Source of the DNA: Desulfatitalea alkaliphila
Lineage (GTDB): Bacteria > Desulfobacterota > Desulfobacteria > Desulfobacterales > Desulfosarcinaceae
Assembly: GCF_022968795.1 (NCBI RefSeq)
Contig: NZ_JALJRB010000010.1
Location: forward strand, 1 to 64,000
Direction of reading: 5' to 3'
Length of the DNA stretch: 64,000 nt
Shown: positions 41,876 to 50,222 of the stretch, in pieces
How positions within the stretch are numbered: position 1 is the stretch's first letter
How the letters are laid out: each line of letters opens with the position of its first letter
The notes under the pieces: model-generated
Told to the model about the DNA's origin: nothing
The model's database searches: none
The model's input: only the letters and a program-made list of their open reading frames with translations
Made by a program: the position numbers and the translations under genes

Positions 41876-41920
41876 TGGTTTGGATGATTGGATAAACCTT
41901 TGATGAGGGGGAGATTTATA

Positions 41921-43558
41921 ATGGGTGTTCATCCGATGGCCGGGAAGCCGGTCGATGCCGGTCGCTTGGTGCATATTCCAGGTCTGATTACCGCTTATTT
42001 CGCCCGACGTCCGGATCCGGACGATCCGGGGCAGCGGGTTTCTTTCGGCACTTCGGGCCATCGCGGCTCTTCTTTGAAAGGCAGTTTCAACGAGGACCAT
42101 ATCTTGGCCGTCAGCCAGGCCATTTGTCATTATCGCCGCTCGCAGGACATCGACGGCCCTCTCTTTCTGGGGTTGGACACCCACGCCCTGTCCACCCCGG
42201 CGAGCGTGACCGCCCTGGAGGTGCTGGCGGCCAACGGGGTGACGGTGATGATGGCGGACGATGGTGTCTACACCCCCACGCCGGCCATCTCCCACGCCAT
42301 TTTGTGCCACAACCGCGGACGTGCGTCGGGATGGGCCGACGGGATCGTTATCACGCCTTCCCACAATCCGCCGGAAGACGGTGGTTTCAAATACAATCCG
42401 CCCAACGGCGGCCCGGCCGGCAGCGACATCACCGGCTGGATCGAAAAGGAGGCCAACGCCATTCTGGCCGACGGTTTGCGGGCGGTCAAGCGCATGTCCT
42501 ATGAGCAGGCCCTGCGGGCCGGGACCACCCAGCGGCACGACTTCATCCGGGCCTATGTGGAGGATCTGGACCAAGTCATCGACATGGCGCTGATCCGTGA
42601 GTCCGGCGTCTCCCTGGGCGTGGACCCCCTGGGCGGGGCCGGGATCGGTTACTGGCCGGCCGTGGTGGATCGCTACGGCATCGATTTAACCCTGGTGGAC
42701 GACACGGTGGATCCCACTTTCCGGTTCATGACCCTGGACTGGGACGGCCGTATCCGCATGGACCCCTCTTCCAGCTACACCATGCAGCGGCTGATCGCCC
42801 TCAAGGACCGTTTCCAGGTGGCCTGGGGCTGCGATACCGATTTCGACCGCCACGGCATCGTCACCCGCAGCGGCGGACTGCTGCCGCCCAACCACTACCT
42901 GGCGGTGTGCGTGGACTACCTGTTTCGCAACCGACCCCAATGGCCGGCGGCGGCGGCAGTGGGCAAAACCCTGGTCAGCTCGGCGATCATCGACCGGGTG
43001 GCCGCCGGACTGGAGCGGCGGTTGTACGAGGTGCCGGTGGGGTTCAAATGGTTCGTCGAGGGGCTGCTGGACGGCTCCTTGGGGTTTGGCGGCGAGGAGA
43101 GCGCCGGGGCATCGTTTTTGCGATTGGATGGTTCGGCCTGGTCCACGGACAAGGACGGCCTGATCGCCGGTTTGCTGGCCGCCGAAATCACGGCCCGCCT
43201 GGAGCGCGACCCGGCCGAGGTGTACGAGGAGCTGACCCGGCGCTACGGCGCGCCGGTCTACGCCCGCATCGATGCACCGGCCACACCGGCACAGAAAGCG
43301 GCATTGGCCAAGCTGTCACCCGACCGCATCGCCGTGCAGAAAATGGCCGGGGACAAGATCGAGGCGGCCCTGACCCACGCACCGGGCAACGGCGCGCCCA
43401 TCGGTGGCCTGAAGATCGTGACGGCCAACGGCTGGTTCGCCGCCCGCCCTTCCGGCACCGAGGATATCTACAAGATTTATGCGGAGAGCTTCAAGGACGA
43501 GGCGCACCTGCGCCGCATCCAGGAAGAGGCCCGGGAGATCGTTGCCAAGGCGGTTTAA
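41921..43558 (+). CDS. pgm: Phosphoglucomutase (alpha-D-glucose specific)
   Basis: The start at 41921 follows GGGGGAG; a TTG frame upstream is less likely. The 545-residue enzyme has the family signature: 'VSFGTSGHRGSSLKGSFNED', the phosphoserine loop 'IVITPSHNPPEDGGFKYNPP', the magnesium site 'GCDTDFDRHGIVTRSGG' and the sugar-binding 'GGEESAGASFLRLDG', then 'RPSGTEDIYKIYAESF'. It interconverts glucose-1-phosphate and glucose-6-phosphate, linking glycogen or cell-envelope sugars with glycolysis. Its length matches E. coli Pgm. Confidence 0.96.
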   Translation: MGVHPMAGKPVDAGRLVHIPGLITAYFARRPDPDDPGQRVSFGTSGHRGSSLKGSFNEDHILAVSQAICHYRRSQDIDGPLFLGLDTHALSTPASVTALEVLAANGVTVMMADDGVYTPTPAISHAILCHNRGRASGWADGIVITPSHNPPEDGGFKYNPPNGGPAGSDITGWIEKEANAILADGLRAVKRMSYEQALRAGTTQRHDFIRAYVEDLDQVIDMALIRESGVSLGVDPLGGAGIGYWPAVVDRYGIDLTLVDDTVDPTFRFMTLDWDGRIRMDPSSSYTMQRLIALKDRFQVAWGCDTDFDRHGIVTRSGGLLPPNHYLAVCVDYLFRNRPQWPAAAAVGKTLVSSAIIDRVAAGLERRLYEVPVGFKWFVEGLLDGSLGFGGEESAGASFLRLDGSAWSTDKDGLIAGLLAAEITARLERDPAEVYEELTRRYGAPVYARIDAPATPAQKAALAKLSPDRIAVQKMAGDKIEAALTHAPGNGAPIGGLKIVTANGWFAARPSGTEDIYKIYAESFKDEAHLRRIQEEAREIVAKAV

Positions 43559-43598
43559 CGGGTCGGATGCAAGCTATTAAGGGTTTCTGCCGCCGCAC

Positions 43599-46178
43599 CT
43601 ATTCCGTTAAACGTTGGCGCAGAGCGTTGTAGGCCTCTTCCAGGGAACGTTCCATCACCACGGCCTGCCCCTCGCTCATGATAATCCGCTGCAGTTCGGG
43701 GATGGTGACCCGGGCGGTGGACTTGAGATAGACCGGCTGGATGAACAGGATGCTGTCCTCCACCGGCATGATGATCATCTTGCCGCGCACCACCGAAGAG
43801 CCGGCCTGGCTCCACAGTGAAAACTGCTGCGATATGTCCGGATCCTGATTGATGAGGGCATCGATCTGGGCCGGTCCATGGGCCAGTTCCCCCTTGGGGA
43901 AGTCGTAAACGATGACTTTGCCGTAATTGGCAGGATCGCAACCCACCACCGCCATGGATCGCAGGTTGTCCCGCCCCTTGGGAAACATGGGTTGCAGCAG
44001 CATGAAATCCAGCTTACCGGTCTCGATCAGATCCAGGGTCAGGTAGTAAGGCTTGAGGGGCACGGCGGTGTCGCCCACCATTGTTTGGGCGAAGGTCCAG
44101 AGATCCTCCTGCTGATAAAAGACCCGTGGATCGGTCTGGTGGTATTTGGCATAGATCTGCATCTGGATGTCGAAAAGGTCCTTGGGATACCGCATCTGGT
44201 TTTGCAGTTCGGCGGGCATGCTCGCTTTGTCTTTGAGCAGGCCGGGATAGATGCGACTGTAGGCCCGGGCGATGGGGTCCCGTTCGTCGAAAAGGTAGAA
44301 GTCCACATCGCCGTGGTAAGCGTCCACCACGATCTTGATGCTGTTGCGGATGTAGTTGAGGTGCAGGCCGTCATTGTCGAAAGGCGCGGCGGCCGGATAC
44401 CATGGGGAGGTGGTGAAGGCATCCATCACCCAATAGACCCCCTCGGAGGTCACCGTTACGTAAGGCGTCTGGTCCAGGGTGAGGAAGGGAGCGATGCGGT
44501 GCACCCGCTCTTCGACGTTGCGACGGAACAGAATCTTGCTCTGCTTGTTGATTTTGGTGGAAAAGAAGATGTTCTTGTTGTCGAAATGATAAGCGAAAAG
44601 AAAACGGCGGAAAAAGGACGAAATGGGGACGCCCCCTCGCCCGTCGTAGTCGTGCAGGGCGTTGCTTTCGCCCTGGGGATAATCCATCTCGCCGGCCTGG
44701 TTGGGGGCGATGGCATAGGGGGTGTTTCCAAGGCCGAAGTAGATACGGGGCTGCGCGATATTCATCCCGAAACGCGATTCAGGTGGAATGTTGTGAATGT
44801 ACCAGGTCATGGCACTGCCGCTGCCCTGGCTGGCGGGCGTCATCACCACGCCGTGGCCGTGGGTGTAGCTCAGGTGACGGTTGATCCAGTTTTGGGCGCC
44901 GGCCGGCAGGTTATCGTAATCGATTTCGCGGGGGGCGACGAACACCTGCTGGTAATCGCCTTGCACGGTGTGGCGGCCGACGCTGACCAGGGGAAATGTG
45001 TAGTAAGGCCGCAGCACTTGCAGTTGCAGGAATACGTCCGTGAGGGTTTCGGCATCCCACACGGGGATGTTGCGCAGCACATCGCGCACCTGACCGCCGG
45101 CCGCCCGGCCGGGCATCTGCTCGTGCCGGAACTGGCGGGTCTCCACGTTCTTTAAGTCGTAGGCGTCCAGGGTAGCCGCGATGTGGCGCTCGATATAGGG
45201 GCGTTCCTTTTCGATCTCATTGGGGCGCACCATGTAATTGTCCACCAATTGGGGCAGAAACGGGGTGAATTTGGCCAGCAAGGCGACGGCCAGCAACCCG
45301 CCGACCAAGAACAACACTTTTTTGCCCCGCCGGGTGTGCAGGTAGAAGAGCAATACGACGCTGGTCGCCGCCAACGCCGCCATGGCGCCATATTTGATGG
45401 GAATGACGACATTCAACTGCACATATCCCGGACCGTAAAAGAGCGGCTCGTGCATGGTGCTGTATAGCAGCGCGTAGCTTTGCAGGTAGAGACTCCACAA
45501 CACCACGACCACCAGTGCAGCCGTCAGCAGCGTCAAGTGCCATTTGGCGCCTTGGCCCAAACGGAGCAGTTTCCCGCTGTGCATGCGGCTTTTGACGGCG
45601 TAGAGCAGAAAAATGCCGACCAGCAGCGCCGCAAGGGCGATGAGCAGGGGCTGCTGCATCATGGCGTGGATGGGATAGGAAAAGAGGTAGTAAGAGACAT
45701 CCTTGCCGAAAAAAGGATCCTTGACGCCCATGTCGGGACCGAAGATATAAAAGAGAAATTGCTCCCAGTTGCGATACAACGGCAGCGTCAAGGGGATGCT
45801 CAACAAAAAGGACAACGGCACGTAGAACAAGAGCGATCCCGACTGAAAAGCCTTGATCACCTTGCCGGGATCCTTGGGTTCGGCGGCCCCCTCCGGCGCC
45901 TTGCAACTTTTCAGGCAACGGGCGGCGACCCAGAAATTGACCAGGAAAATGAGAAAGAAAAGCAGGAGCGCCCCGCCAAAAACGATGTATTGATAGAACA
46001 TGCGCTGCAGGTAGAAAAATTGGTATCCCAGGGCATCGAACCACCAGTAGTTCACCAGTTCCTTGGCGCCGATGATGCTGACGGCCAGCAAAAAGGCCAG
46101 GAAGGCGACGATGAGTCCCAGCCCGACGATCAGTCGTCTGGCCGTTCGGTTCGGAGATCGATCTTTCTGCATATTCAT
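43599..46178 (-). CDS. UPF0182 family large membrane protein
   Basis: The 859-residue protein has seven predicted hydrophobic helices in the first 310 residues ('LIVGLGLIVAFLAFLLAVSI' and others, with 'VNYWWFDALGYQFFYLQRMF'). A large extracytoplasmic domain follows with typical motifs 'YVERHIAATLDAYDLKNVE' (here PYIERHIAATL...), 'YTHGHGVVMTPASQ', 'PRIYFGLGNTPYAI' and 'RNSIKIVVDAYHGDVDFY'. Its length and order match UPF0182 (COG1615). Function is not known. It is a single-gene unit converging on pgm. Confidence 0.93.
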   Translation of the reverse strand: MNMQKDRSPNRTARRLIVGLGLIVAFLAFLLAVSIIGAKELVNYWWFDALGYQFFYLQRMFYQYIVFGGALLLFFLIFLVNFWVAARCLKSCKAPEGAAEPKDPGKVIKAFQSGSLLFYVPLSFLLSIPLTLPLYRNWEQFLFYIFGPDMGVKDPFFGKDVSYYLFSYPIHAMMQQPLLIALAALLVGIFLLYAVKSRMHSGKLLRLGQGAKWHLTLLTAALVVVVLWSLYLQSYALLYSTMHEPLFYGPGYVQLNVVIPIKYGAMAALAATSVVLLFYLHTRRGKKVLFLVGGLLAVALLAKFTPFLPQLVDNYMVRPNEIEKERPYIERHIAATLDAYDLKNVETRQFRHEQMPGRAAGGQVRDVLRNIPVWDAETLTDVFLQLQVLRPYYTFPLVSVGRHTVQGDYQQVFVAPREIDYDNLPAGAQNWINRHLSYTHGHGVVMTPASQGSGSAMTWYIHNIPPESRFGMNIAQPRIYFGLGNTPYAIAPNQAGEMDYPQGESNALHDYDGRGGVPISSFFRRFLFAYHFDNKNIFFSTKINKQSKILFRRNVEERVHRIAPFLTLDQTPYVTVTSEGVYWVMDAFTTSPWYPAAAPFDNDGLHLNYIRNSIKIVVDAYHGDVDFYLFDERDPIARAYSRIYPGLLKDKASMPAELQNQMRYPKDLFDIQMQIYAKYHQTDPRVFYQQEDLWTFAQTMVGDTAVPLKPYYLTLDLIETGKLDFMLLQPMFPKGRDNLRSMAVVGCDPANYGKVIVYDFPKGELAHGPAQIDALINQDPDISQQFSLWSQAGSSVVRGKMIIMPVEDSILFIQPVYLKSTARVTIPELQRIIMSEGQAVVMERSLEEAYNALRQRLTE

Positions 46179-46478
46179 AAGCGCTTTGTTGTGTCATCGG
46201 ATGGCGGCACCGACATGGCGGCGGATGTTCATCCTGTGGGTGGTCCGCCTTTCGCTTGTGTCGGGCCAATCAGGTTGTCGCGAGCGCCATCCTTTCGCTC
46301 GCCACTTACCGACCTATCGACGGTATCGCCCTCTTTTACCAACTTTTTGCCGCATACTTCAATAGGTAATTCGGGCCACATATCCGGTTGATCCGCCCCG
46401 CAAATATTGTTATGACGCCCTTTCGGCCCGGCCCGCGGCACCTGCGGCGGGTCAACGACGAACCGAACCGGGGTAGTC
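46179..46478. other. Divergent promoter region between UPF0182 and methyltransferase genes
   Basis: This 300-bp region must hold the promoters of both genes. No gene, repeat or clear consensus promoter is visible. Confidence 0.4.
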
Positions 46479-47621
46479 ATGGAAACCCATCATCGCATAT
46501 GCATCGGGGACGCCGCGGACATGACGCAGGTCGCGGACCAAAGCGTCGACCTGGTGGTCACCTCGCCACCCTACCCCATGATCGAGATGTGGGACGACCT
46601 GTTTCGCGCCGCCGATCCGGCCATCGCAAAAGCCCTCGCCCGATGCGATGCCGATGACGCTTTCCAGCGCATGCATGCCGTTTTGGACAAGGTGTGGCGG
46701 GAGTTGCGGCGGGTGATGAAACCCGGCGCCCTGGCCTGCATCAACATCGGTGACGCCACCCGCACCATCGACGGCGATTTCCAGCTGTTCGCCAATCATG
46801 CGCGCATCATCACCGCCTTCCGACAGTTGGGTTTCGGGCAGTTGCCGACCATCCTGTGGCGCAAGACCACCAACGCGCCCAACAAGTTCATGGGTTCGGG
46901 CATGTTGCCGGCAGGGGCCTATGTCACCCTGGAGCACGAATACGTGCTGATTTTCCGGCTCAACGGCAAGCGGCCGTTTCCAAACGATGCGCTCAAGGCG
47001 GCCCGCCGCCGCAGCGCCTTTTTCTGGGAAGAGCGCAACGAATGGTTTTCGGATGTGTGGTTCGATCTCACGGGTACCCGGCAAGCCATGGGCAACGCCA
47101 AATCCCGAACGCGCAGCGGCGCCTTCCCCCTGGCCCTGCCCTATCGGTTGATCCAGATGTTCTCCGTCAAAGAGGACCTGGTGCTGGACCCCTTTCTCGG
47201 CACCGGGACCACCCTGCTGGCCGCCATGTGCAGCGGGCGGCACTGCGTCGGCGTTGAGTTGGATGCCGCCTTCAAGACGGTGGTATTGGAACAGGTGGCC
47301 GATGTGCCCCGCATGGCCAACCGATTGATCGAAACCCGGCTGGAAGACCATGTCCGCTTCATCGAAGATCGCATCCAGCGCAAAGGACCCGTGCGCTACA
47401 CCAATCGCCACTATCGCTTTCCGGTGGTCACCGCTCAAGAGGTGGATCTGGTCCTCGATCCGGTGCACCACATCCAATTCGTGGACAGCGACCGCATCAA
47501 GGTGATCCACAGCGATCCGGGGATTGCCCCGCCGCGGTCCGAAGGGGCGGCCCCCGCAACCGTGGAAGAACCGGCCCCGCGGCGACCCGGCAAGAAAGGG
47601 CGCCAACTCAAACTCTTTTAG
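46479..47621 (+). CDS. Orphan DNA methyltransferase (N4-cytosine/N6-adenine type)
   Basis: The 380-residue protein has catalytic motif IV TSPPYPM at residues 28-34 near the start, and the S-adenosylmethionine-binding motif I DPFLGTGTT at 237-245. This is the beta-class order, with the target-recognition part between them. The TSPPY form is typical of N4-cytosine methyltransferases. The C-terminal 80 residues are basic and unmatched. No restriction enzyme gene is next to it, so it is probably a solitary methyltransferase with a role in gene regulation or in protecting DNA. Its last 14 bp overlap the 3' end of the convergent kinase gene. Confidence 0.85.
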   Translation: METHHRICIGDAADMTQVADQSVDLVVTSPPYPMIEMWDDLFRAADPAIAKALARCDADDAFQRMHAVLDKVWRELRRVMKPGALACINIGDATRTIDGDFQLFANHARIITAFRQLGFGQLPTILWRKTTNAPNKFMGSGMLPAGAYVTLEHEYVLIFRLNGKRPFPNDALKAARRRSAFFWEERNEWFSDVWFDLTGTRQAMGNAKSRTRSGAFPLALPYRLIQMFSVKEDLVLDPFLGTGTTLLAAMCSGRHCVGVELDAAFKTVVLEQVADVPRMANRLIETRLEDHVRFIEDRIQRKGPVRYTNRHYRFPVVTAQEVDLVLDPVHHIQFVDSDRIKVIHSDPGIAPPRSEGAAPATVEEPAPRRPGKKGRQLKLF

Positions 47622-49797
47622 CGGCCTGCGCCTCCCGGCCCTCACCTTCGGATCCACCGAGCATGCGGCGAATCTTGACGGACAACTGGTGCATGTTGAA
47701 AGGCTTTTGCAGAAAATCGGTGTGCCCTTGACGCAGGAGTTCATCGGCCTGATCCATCAGGTAGTAGCCACTGGCAAAGAGCACCTTGATATCGGGATTG
47801 ATGGCCCGCAACGCCTTGAACACCGCCTCGCCATCCAGATCCGGCATGACCATGTCCAGCACAACGAGATCGATGGACGCCTGGTGTTCGGTGAACAGAT
47901 CGATGGCGGTGCGGCCATGGTCGGCGACCAGCAACCGGTACCCCAGCCCTTCGAGCATCAAACGGGCCACATCGATGATGTAATCTTCGTCGTCCACCAG
48001 CAAAATGGTTTCCGATCCGGTCTCCACCGACTGCAACGACAGCGCATCCGACCCGGGCGCCTGATCCGAAGCGGGCAGGAACAGTTCGAAGGTCGTGCCC
48101 ATTCCCGGTCGGCTTTGAACGGTGATGATGCCGCTGTGGTTTTTGATGATGCCGAAGACCGAGGCCAGGCCCAGGCCGGTGCCGCGTCCCGGTTCGTGGG
48201 TGGTAAAAAAGGGTTCGAAGATCCGCCGTTGGGTCAATTCATCCATGCCGGCGCCGGTATCGGTCACATTGACGCGCACGTAGCGGCCCGGGGGCACCTC
48301 GAAGGGCGCCACGAAGGCCTCCTCGAGCACCACGTTGTTGGTGCTTAAATAGAGGTTGCCGGTACCTTGCATCGCCTGCCAGGCATTGAGGTACAGATTG
48401 ACCAGCACCTGCTCGATCTGACTGCGGTCCGCCATCACCGTCCAGAGATTGGACTGGTAGTTGCCGTGGACCTTGATCGCCTTGCGCGTGCGCCCGAACA
48501 TTTCGGCGGAATGGCGCAGCACCTGGTTCATGTCCATGGGCTTGACCACATACTTGCCGCCCCGGGCGAACCCCAGCAGCTGCTTGGTCAAACGCGAGCC
48601 GCTGTCCACGCAATCTTCGATGTTTTTCAGCTTTTCCGTCAAGGAGGGGTTGTCCTCCACCTCGAGCCACATCAAGGATGCATTGCCCTGAATGCCCATC
48701 AACAGATTGTTGAAGTCGTGGGCGATGCCCCCCGCCAGGGTGCCCAAGGAATCCATTCGCTGGGCTTCCTGGAAGCGGCGTTCCAGTAGTTTGCTTTGAG
48801 TGATGTCCCGCAGGAAATTCAGGGTCGCCGGCCGTTGCTGCCAGGTGATGTTGACGGTGTTCAACTCGACCCATATCAGCTCGTCATCGGCGTCGACCAA
48901 CCGGAACGAGAGGGCCGCCGGTTTGGGGTCCCGGCCATTGAGCCGAAGGGCGTAGTAATCGTCGTCATGGGCCTTGTCCGGCGGGTGGATCAAACGGTGC
49001 AGGGGCTTGCGCAGGGCTTGCAGCCCCAGTCGCCGGGCCATTTCCCGGGCGCGCCGGTTTGAAAAAACGAAACGACCGTCCTGGAAGATGAAGATGGCTT
49101 CGTTGGCGTTCTCCACCAAGGTACGATACTTCTCTTCCGATTCCATCAATGACATTTCGCTGCGCTTGAGATCCGTGATGTCGCGCCAATGTTCGACGAT
49201 TCGGAACAAGCGCCCATCCATGTCCAGAATCGGATAGGCCCGGATGTCCATCCAGATGCCTCTGGTGTCGATGTATTTCTCTAGCTGGGCCGGCTCGTTG
49301 GTTTCCAGAATCCTGCGGGTCACGCAATGGTCGCAGGGGGCCCCCTGGTCAATCAATTCGTAACAGCGCTTGCCGATCACCTCCGTCTCGTCCATGTTGA
49401 AGAATTGGTATCCGGCTTTGTTGAAGCGGATGATGCGGTGGTTGCCGTCCTGGACGCCGATGATGTCCGGAATGGCGTCGAGCATGGTTTCCAGCATCAG
49501 CGAGGCTTCACGATATTGATCCTCGAAGGCGCGCCGCGCCCGTTCGGCCAACCGTCGCTCGCGATTTTCGCGCATCAGATGCTCGTTGGTGCGCATCAGC
49601 TCCGCGGTCCGGTTGGACACCAGGGATTCGAAGTGATCGCGATAGCGCACCAATTCGGTTTCCAACCGTTTGTGATCGGCGACAACCGTGCGGATCCGCT
49701 CCTCGAGAGTGGCGCGGGCCGCTTGTTCCCGGCGCAATCGGCGCTGCAACTGTTCAACAAGCGCCCTTTCGGGCGTTTCGGATGGATCGGTGGACAT
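47608..49797 (-). CDS. Hybrid sensor histidine kinase with two PAS domains and receiver
   Basis: From the ATG at 49797 the product has about 729 residues. A coiled-coil N-terminus (about 10-90) leads to two PAS domains, the first with a cysteine pair 'CYELIDQGAPCDHCV' that could sense redox or bind metal. Then follow HisKA ('GGIAHDFNNLLMGIQGNASL'), HATPase ('VNLYLNAWQAMQG', 'GTGLGLASVFGIIKNHSG') and a receiver ('LVVLDMVMPDLDGE', 'FLQKPFN'). It is probably cytoplasmic. A GTG four codons upstream is another possible start. It is convergent with the methyltransferase gene. Confidence 0.9.
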   Translation of the reverse strand: MSTDPSETPERALVEQLQRRLRREQAARATLEERIRTVVADHKRLETELVRYRDHFESLVSNRTAELMRTNEHLMRENRERRLAERARRAFEDQYREASLMLETMLDAIPDIIGVQDGNHRIIRFNKAGYQFFNMDETEVIGKRCYELIDQGAPCDHCVTRRILETNEPAQLEKYIDTRGIWMDIRAYPILDMDGRLFRIVEHWRDITDLKRSEMSLMESEEKYRTLVENANEAIFIFQDGRFVFSNRRAREMARRLGLQALRKPLHRLIHPPDKAHDDDYYALRLNGRDPKPAALSFRLVDADDELIWVELNTVNITWQQRPATLNFLRDITQSKLLERRFQEAQRMDSLGTLAGGIAHDFNNLLMGIQGNASLMWLEVEDNPSLTEKLKNIEDCVDSGSRLTKQLLGFARGGKYVVKPMDMNQVLRHSAEMFGRTRKAIKVHGNYQSNLWTVMADRSQIEQVLVNLYLNAWQAMQGTGNLYLSTNNVVLEEAFVAPFEVPPGRYVRVNVTDTGAGMDELTQRRIFEPFFTTHEPGRGTGLGLASVFGIIKNHSGIITVQSRPGMGTTFELFLPASDQAPGSDALSLQSVETGSETILLVDDEDYIIDVARLMLEGLGYRLLVADHGRTAIDLFTEHQASIDLVVLDMVMPDLDGEAVFKALRAINPDIKVLFASGYYLMDQADELLRQGHTDFLQKPFNMHQLSVKIRRMLGGSEGEGREAQAAKRV

Positions 49798-49980
49798 GGA
49801 CGACGACACACCCCTGCGACGATTCAACTGCACTGCAAACCCTGAACGATCAGCGCGGCGACGCTGATTTTGAATCATTGATTGTAGTTGAAAACGACAC
49901 GAATCACAAGGTTGATCAGAGCCACTGTCAGAGCCACCCGCGGAGGCCTTTGCGGTTAGTTTAAAGGCCCTTGCGGGCCA

Positions 49981-50044
49981 GTTTTAAGTCTAAAGTATTA
50001 AGTTTTAAGTTGCGGTGCAGGGCACGGCATGCCGTGCCCCTACG
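49981..50044 (-). repeat. Dispersed composite repeat, copy 9 (reversed AT tract next to palindrome)
   Basis: The AT tract (AGTTTTAAGTCTAAAGTATT and following, 49980-50011) lies directly before the palindrome GGGCACGGCATGCCGTGCCC (50020-50039). Order and orientation of the AT tract are reversed compared with copies 6 and 7. It sits in the 425-bp spacer 49798-50222, where no gene is otherwise visible. Confidence 0.7.
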
Positions 50045-50222
50045 GAGGGGGTATTCATTCGAATACGTGCAAATTTTTAAAGTTTCAGGCAAAATTGTCG
50101 ATATGACGAAATATGAGGGGGGGTGAGCCGGCCGCATTGGCCGATCCCGACGGACGCCGGTCCCGCTGAAGGGCCGAATATTACATGCTACATCGAATGA
50201 TCCGGAAACCAGAGAATATGCC

